Assembly (NCBI GenBank): GCA_013327885.1
Contig: JABUMY010000018.1
Location: 1-64,000 of the forward strand
Direction of reading: 5' to 3'
DNA: 64,000 nucleotides
DNA from: Flavisolibacter longurius
GTDB lineage: Bacteria > Bacteroidota > Bacteroidia > Chitinophagales > Chitinophagaceae
In this document: positions 61,591 to 64,000 of the stretch, piece after piece
How the letters are laid out: each line of letters begins with the position of its first letter
Position numbering within the stretch: position 1 is the stretch's first letter
The notes under the pieces: generated by a model
The model's database searches: none
What the model saw: the letters and a program-made list of their open reading frames with translations, nothing else
Told to the model about the DNA's origin: nothing
Translations under genes and position numbers: made by a program

Positions 61591-62403
61591 ATGGTACGCA
61601 GAATTTTGACCCTATTTGTAGCAGCAGCCACAGTCGTTGCCTGTTCTACAAACCAGATCACTGGTAGAAATCAACTTAGCCTTGTTCCTGCCGAACAGCT
61701 CAACCAAATGGCGCAGCAGGAATATCAATCTTTTCTCAGCCAGAACAAGGTGGTAAATGCTTCCGCCGATAAAGACGCTGCGATGGTACGCCGCATCGGC
61801 AACCGTGTCGCCAGCGCCATTACACAATATTTCAGCAGCAAAGGCCAAAAGTTGGAAGGATACAACTGGCAATTTAACCTCATTGCCGATAATTCGGCCA
61901 ACGCCTGGGCCATGCCTGGTGGTAAGGTGGTAGTTTACACCGGTCTTTTACCCATTACCCAAAATGAGGCCGCATTGGCAGTAGTTATGGGGCATGAGGT
62001 TGCACACGCCGTACTGGAACATGGCGGCGAACGCATGAGCCAGGGACTGGTGCAGCAACTGGGTGGTGTAGCCCTCTCGGTGGCACTGGCCAACAAACCA
62101 GCCGCTACGCAAAACCTGTTTTTACAAGCGTATGGTGTAGGATCCCAGGTAGGTGTGTTACTGCCTTTCGGCCGCAAGCAGGAGCTGGAAGCCGACCGCT
62201 ACGGGTTGATCTTCGCAGCGATGGCCGGTTACAACCCAAGGGAAGCCATTCCGCTGTGGCAACGCATGGAAGCCGCCAGTGGTGGCAACAAACCCCCGGA
62301 ATTTATGAGTACGCACCCTTCGGAAGGCCGCAGGATCGAACAATTACAGAAATACATGCCGGAAGCTTTGCAATATTATAAGCCTGGAACTGCCAGTCGC
62401 TAA
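61591..62403 (+). CDS. M48-family metalloprotease lipoprotein
   Basis: The 270-residue protein has a lipoprotein signal with lipobox-like VVAC near residue 18. The zinc motif is GHEVAHAVLEHGGERMSQG (HExxH), with the third ligand region in RKQELEADRYGLIFAA. STHPSEGRRIEQL is the usual end of the M48 peptidase domain. Relatives (BepA/YfgC-, LoiP- and Oma1-like) control outer-membrane protein quality. It is a single gene with its own terminator. Confidence 0.92.
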   Translation: MVRRILTLFVAAATVVACSTNQITGRNQLSLVPAEQLNQMAQQEYQSFLSQNKVVNASADKDAAMVRRIGNRVASAITQYFSSKGQKLEGYNWQFNLIADNSANAWAMPGGKVVVYTGLLPITQNEAALAVVMGHEVAHAVLEHGGERMSQGLVQQLGGVALSVALANKPAATQNLFLQAYGVGSQVGVLLPFGRKQELEADRYGLIFAAMAGYNPREAIPLWQRMEAASGGNKPPEFMSTHPSEGRRIEQLQKYMPEALQYYKPGTASR

Positions 62404-62418
62404 GGGCCTTAACAAGCT

Positions 62419-62455
62419 AAAAATCCCGCCAAATCTAGGTTTGAGCGGGATTTTT
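62419..62455 (+). terminator. Terminator of the M48 protease gene
   Basis: AAAAATCCCGC pairs with GCGGGATTTTT (11 bp) across a 15-base loop. Confidence 0.85.
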
Positions 62456-62467
62456 AATGTATTCTAA

Positions 62468-62499
62468 TTTGGAAGGGGGGGTGGAATGTACTATCTTTG
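62468..62499 (+). promoter_or_regulatory. Complete Bacteroidota promoter
   Basis: TTTG at 62468-62471 and TATCTTTG at 62492-62499 are 20 nt apart, the ideal -33/-7 arrangement. This is the best promoter in the window and gives a leader of about 60 nt for the 62565 gene. Confidence 0.85.
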
Positions 62500-62564
62500 C
62501 ACAACATTTCGAAAAAGTTCTCAACGTTCTTTTCTTTATTGATTGTTAACCAATAAAATTACGT

Positions 62565-63011
62565 ATGTCTCAAACAATTTTAGACAAACTCGCTCTAAAA
62601 AACGAAAAAAACATTTTAATCCAAGGTCTACCCTCATCAATAGAAAAGCAATTCGCAAAACTCTCTTTCGCAAAGAATCTCACTCCGCTCTTAAAATCAC
62701 GTAAGCTTGATTTTGCGCTGATCTTTGCTGTTAGCGAAAACCAGTTGAACAGTATCCTCACGGATATCATGGGCGCTGTAAAAGATGAAACCCGCCTTTG
62801 GGTGGCGCATCCGAAGGTAACGTCCAAAATCAGTACCGACCTGAACCGTGACAGCAGCTGGAGCCGCCTGAATGATATTGGTTACGAAGCAACAGAAACC
62901 ATTTCACTCGACCACGTTTGGCAGGCTATCAGCTTTATCAAAGGGGAAGTGGAACTGGTAGAAGAGATCAAAGTAGAAACGAAAAAAGCAAAAAAGGCAG
63001 TCGCTGCTTAA
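62565..63011 (+). CDS. DUF3052-like protein
   Basis: The 148-residue cytoplasmic protein has LALKNEKNILIQGLPSSI, LDFALIFAVSENQL, ETRLWVAHPKVTSKISTDLNRDSSW and ISLDHVWQAISF. These match the pattern of DUF3052 (a strand, an acidic helix and a WVAYPK-like segment followed by DLNRD). It ends in a Lys-rich tail. Function is unknown. The very good promoter suggests solid expression. Confidence 0.72.
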   Translation: MSQTILDKLALKNEKNILIQGLPSSIEKQFAKLSFAKNLTPLLKSRKLDFALIFAVSENQLNSILTDIMGAVKDETRLWVAHPKVTSKISTDLNRDSSWSRLNDIGYEATETISLDHVWQAISFIKGEVELVEEIKVETKKAKKAVAA

Positions 63012-63029
63012 TAGATTCGTCAAAATGAA

Positions 63030-63060
63030 AAATGACCACCAATCGGTGGTCATTTTTTTT
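63030..63060 (+). terminator. Terminator of the DUF3052-like gene
   Basis: AAATGACCACC pairs with GGTGGTCATTT, with a 4-base loop AATC and a long T run. Confidence 0.9.
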
Positions 63061-63080
63061 ATAATGTGGCAGAACTGGTC

Positions 63081-63332
63081 TTAGTTGTCAAGGTTTGAAA
63101 GGAAAAATCCTTCCTTGTGTAAGATTGTTTGTGCCGGGATGGGCGTCAGAAGCGAATCCTTCAGGAGTTTCTCAACAAGCCGCAGTTGCTGATCCTGGTC
63201 GCCGGATTGTGCGATCAGTTTCCAACTCTCAATTTTCATGAGGGCACGCTGGCTGGTTTTCGTCACGTGACGTTCCAGCCATTCGTAACGTTCGGCAAGG
63301 TACAATTGATGATTTCTAAAATAAGCATGCAT
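63081..63332 (-). CDS. Small helical protein, unknown function
   Basis: The 83-residue protein has clear amphipathic helices (LYLAERYEWLERHVTKTSQRALMKIESWKLI and QQLRLVEKLLKDSLL) and no signal peptide or cysteine. Codon use looks normal. No family is recognised. It lies downstream of the EF-G gene terminator on the same strand. Confidence 0.5.
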   Translation of the reverse strand: MHAYFRNHQLYLAERYEWLERHVTKTSQRALMKIESWKLIAQSGDQDQQLRLVEKLLKDSLLTPIPAQTILHKEGFFLSNLDN

Positions 63333-63435
63333 AGGTAGAAGATTTGTGTGTGTCTATTATCGGAACAAATTAAACAGAAAAAGTTTAATTCCACACTGCT
63401 AAAATGCAAACAAGGCCCTGACTTAGCCCAACGCA

Positions 63436-63466
63436 GAAAAAAGCCTGATGAAATCTCACCAGGCTT
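63436..63466 (-). terminator. Terminator of the EF-G gene
   Basis: AAGCCTG (63441-63447) pairs with CAGGCTT (63460-63466). In the minus direction a run of T residues follows. It lies about 110 nt beyond the EF-G stop codon. Confidence 0.65.
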
Positions 63467-63574
63467 CGATGTATCACCAAATAAGGGAAAAGTGCACCAT
63501 CTTTTTAGTAAAATGACATTTTACAACGAGCAATCGGGCAGTTGAAAGAATGTCAGCAAATGTTTTCTTCCAAC

Positions 63575-64000
63575 TTACACCATCGCTTCTTCTGCCGACC
63601 TGTTATACTCTTCTGCAAGTTTACGCTGCAGTTCATAGCTTACCGGCTGGTAACTGTCAAAGTGCATCTTAAATTTGGCCCTGCCCTGTGAAATGGAGCG
63701 CAGGGTAGAGGAGAAGTCGTGCATTTCTGCCAGCGGCACTTTTGCAATTACTTTTTGAAAATGGCCCTCGGTATCAATCCCTTCCACCATGCCCCGCCGG
63801 CTTTGCAGGTCACCCATCACACCGCCGGTCAAGTCTTCCGGACAAAGTACCTCAACTTGGTAAATAGGTTCCAGCACCTGCGGATCGGCTTTTTGAAAAG
63901 CATCCTTAAAGGCCATAATGCCGGCAATCTTAAACGATATATCGTTGGAATCAACCGGGTGCATTTTGCCATCGTATACGCAAACCCTCACATCCCGCAC
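63575..64000 (-). CDS. Elongation factor G paralogue, C-terminal end (partial)
   Basis: Only the last 141 codons are in the window; the gene continues past 64000. The segment covers part of domain IV (VRVCVYDGKMHPVDSNDISFKIAG) and domain V (EPIYQVEVLCPEDLTGGVMGDLQSRRG). The end MHDFSSTLRSISQGRAKFKMHFDSYQPVS differs from the canonical EF-G tail and is more like the second EF-G type of Bacteroidota. No rpsJ or other str-operon gene follows, which also points to a paralogue. Confidence 0.82.
   Translation of the reverse strand: MRDVRVCVYDGKMHPVDSNDISFKIAGIMAFKDAFQKADPQVLEPIYQVEVLCPEDLTGGVMGDLQSRRGMVEGIDTEGHFQKVIAKVPLAEMHDFSSTLRSISQGRAKFKMHFDSYQPVSYELQRKLAEEYNRSAEEAMV

Noticed and set aside
1-64000. 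A prophage, conjugative element or defence island
   Set aside because: No integrase, phage structural, tra, restriction or toxin-antitoxin cluster was found; accessory genes occur singly between core genes.

Overview
This window looks like a chromosomal segment of a Bacteroidota bacterium, most likely a Chitinophagales/Chitinophagaceae relative. The evidence is a SusC/SusD pair, a SusA-type neopullulanase, a protein with a type B type-9-secretion C-terminal domain, several promoters of the TAnnTTTG type typical of the phylum, weak Shine-Dalgarno signals and occasional TTG or GTG starts. The genus is an inference; there is no rRNA gene to settle it. Most of the window is ordinary core genome. 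No prophage, conjugative element, CRISPR array or complete insertion sequence is visible.

Layout. Positions 1-965 hold no credible gene but carry a 228-bp MITE-like inverted-repeat element. From 1 to 7.9 kb come a GT14 glycosyltransferase, overlapping TlpA-like and TrmH genes, two tRNA-Pro genes with a small GIY-YIG gene and a tRNA 3'-end duplicate between them, an orphan cytoplasmic histidine kinase, recF, a four-helix-bundle protein and OsmC. From 7.9 to 12.8 kb come lipA, a secreted lectin/PKD protein and a phosphodiester glycosidase-like protein. The 12.8-22 kb stretch is a carbohydrate block: ROK sugar kinase, FucP/GluP-type transporter, glycogen synthase, glucose-1-phosphate adenylyltransferase, an SLC45-like transporter and a translationally coupled neopullulanase. 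Together these could hydrolyse maltodextrins in the periplasm, import and phosphorylate the sugars and store glucose as glycogen.

From 22 to 35.6 kb lie plsC, priA, an NAD(P)-binding protein, murB, a frameshifted Uma2 gene, an AAA+ ATPase/VWA pair separated by a GxxExxY cassette, and a large DUF2723 membrane protein. From 35.9 to 47.1 kb come glutaryl-CoA dehydrogenase-like, dipeptide epimerase, a UbiD-family decarboxylase and an isolated SusC/SusD pair. From 47.4 to 64 kb come ATP-grasp, TraB/GumN, ndk, a TonB-dependent receptor, metallophosphoesterase, YceI, desaturase, YpdA-like, rpsO, pnp, prmA, plsY, an M48 lipoprotein protease and the C-terminal end of an EF-G paralogue cut by the window edge.

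The most unusual layer is intergenic. (1) At several gene borders a G/T-rich or G/A-rich short-period sequence faces its own imperfect reverse complement, either across a convergent intergenic region or around a small gene. (2) A GIY-YIG gene is bounded by a near-perfect 25-nt duplication of the 3' end of tRNA-Pro. (3) A GxxExxY gene is bounded by 22-nt inverted repeats and splits an AAA+/VWA pair. (4) The glgA-glgC gap holds about 18 copies of a 7-bp repeat plus two other repeat types. Several genes also have a -7 box only 4-9 nt before the start codon, which suggests leaderless or nearly leaderless mRNAs.
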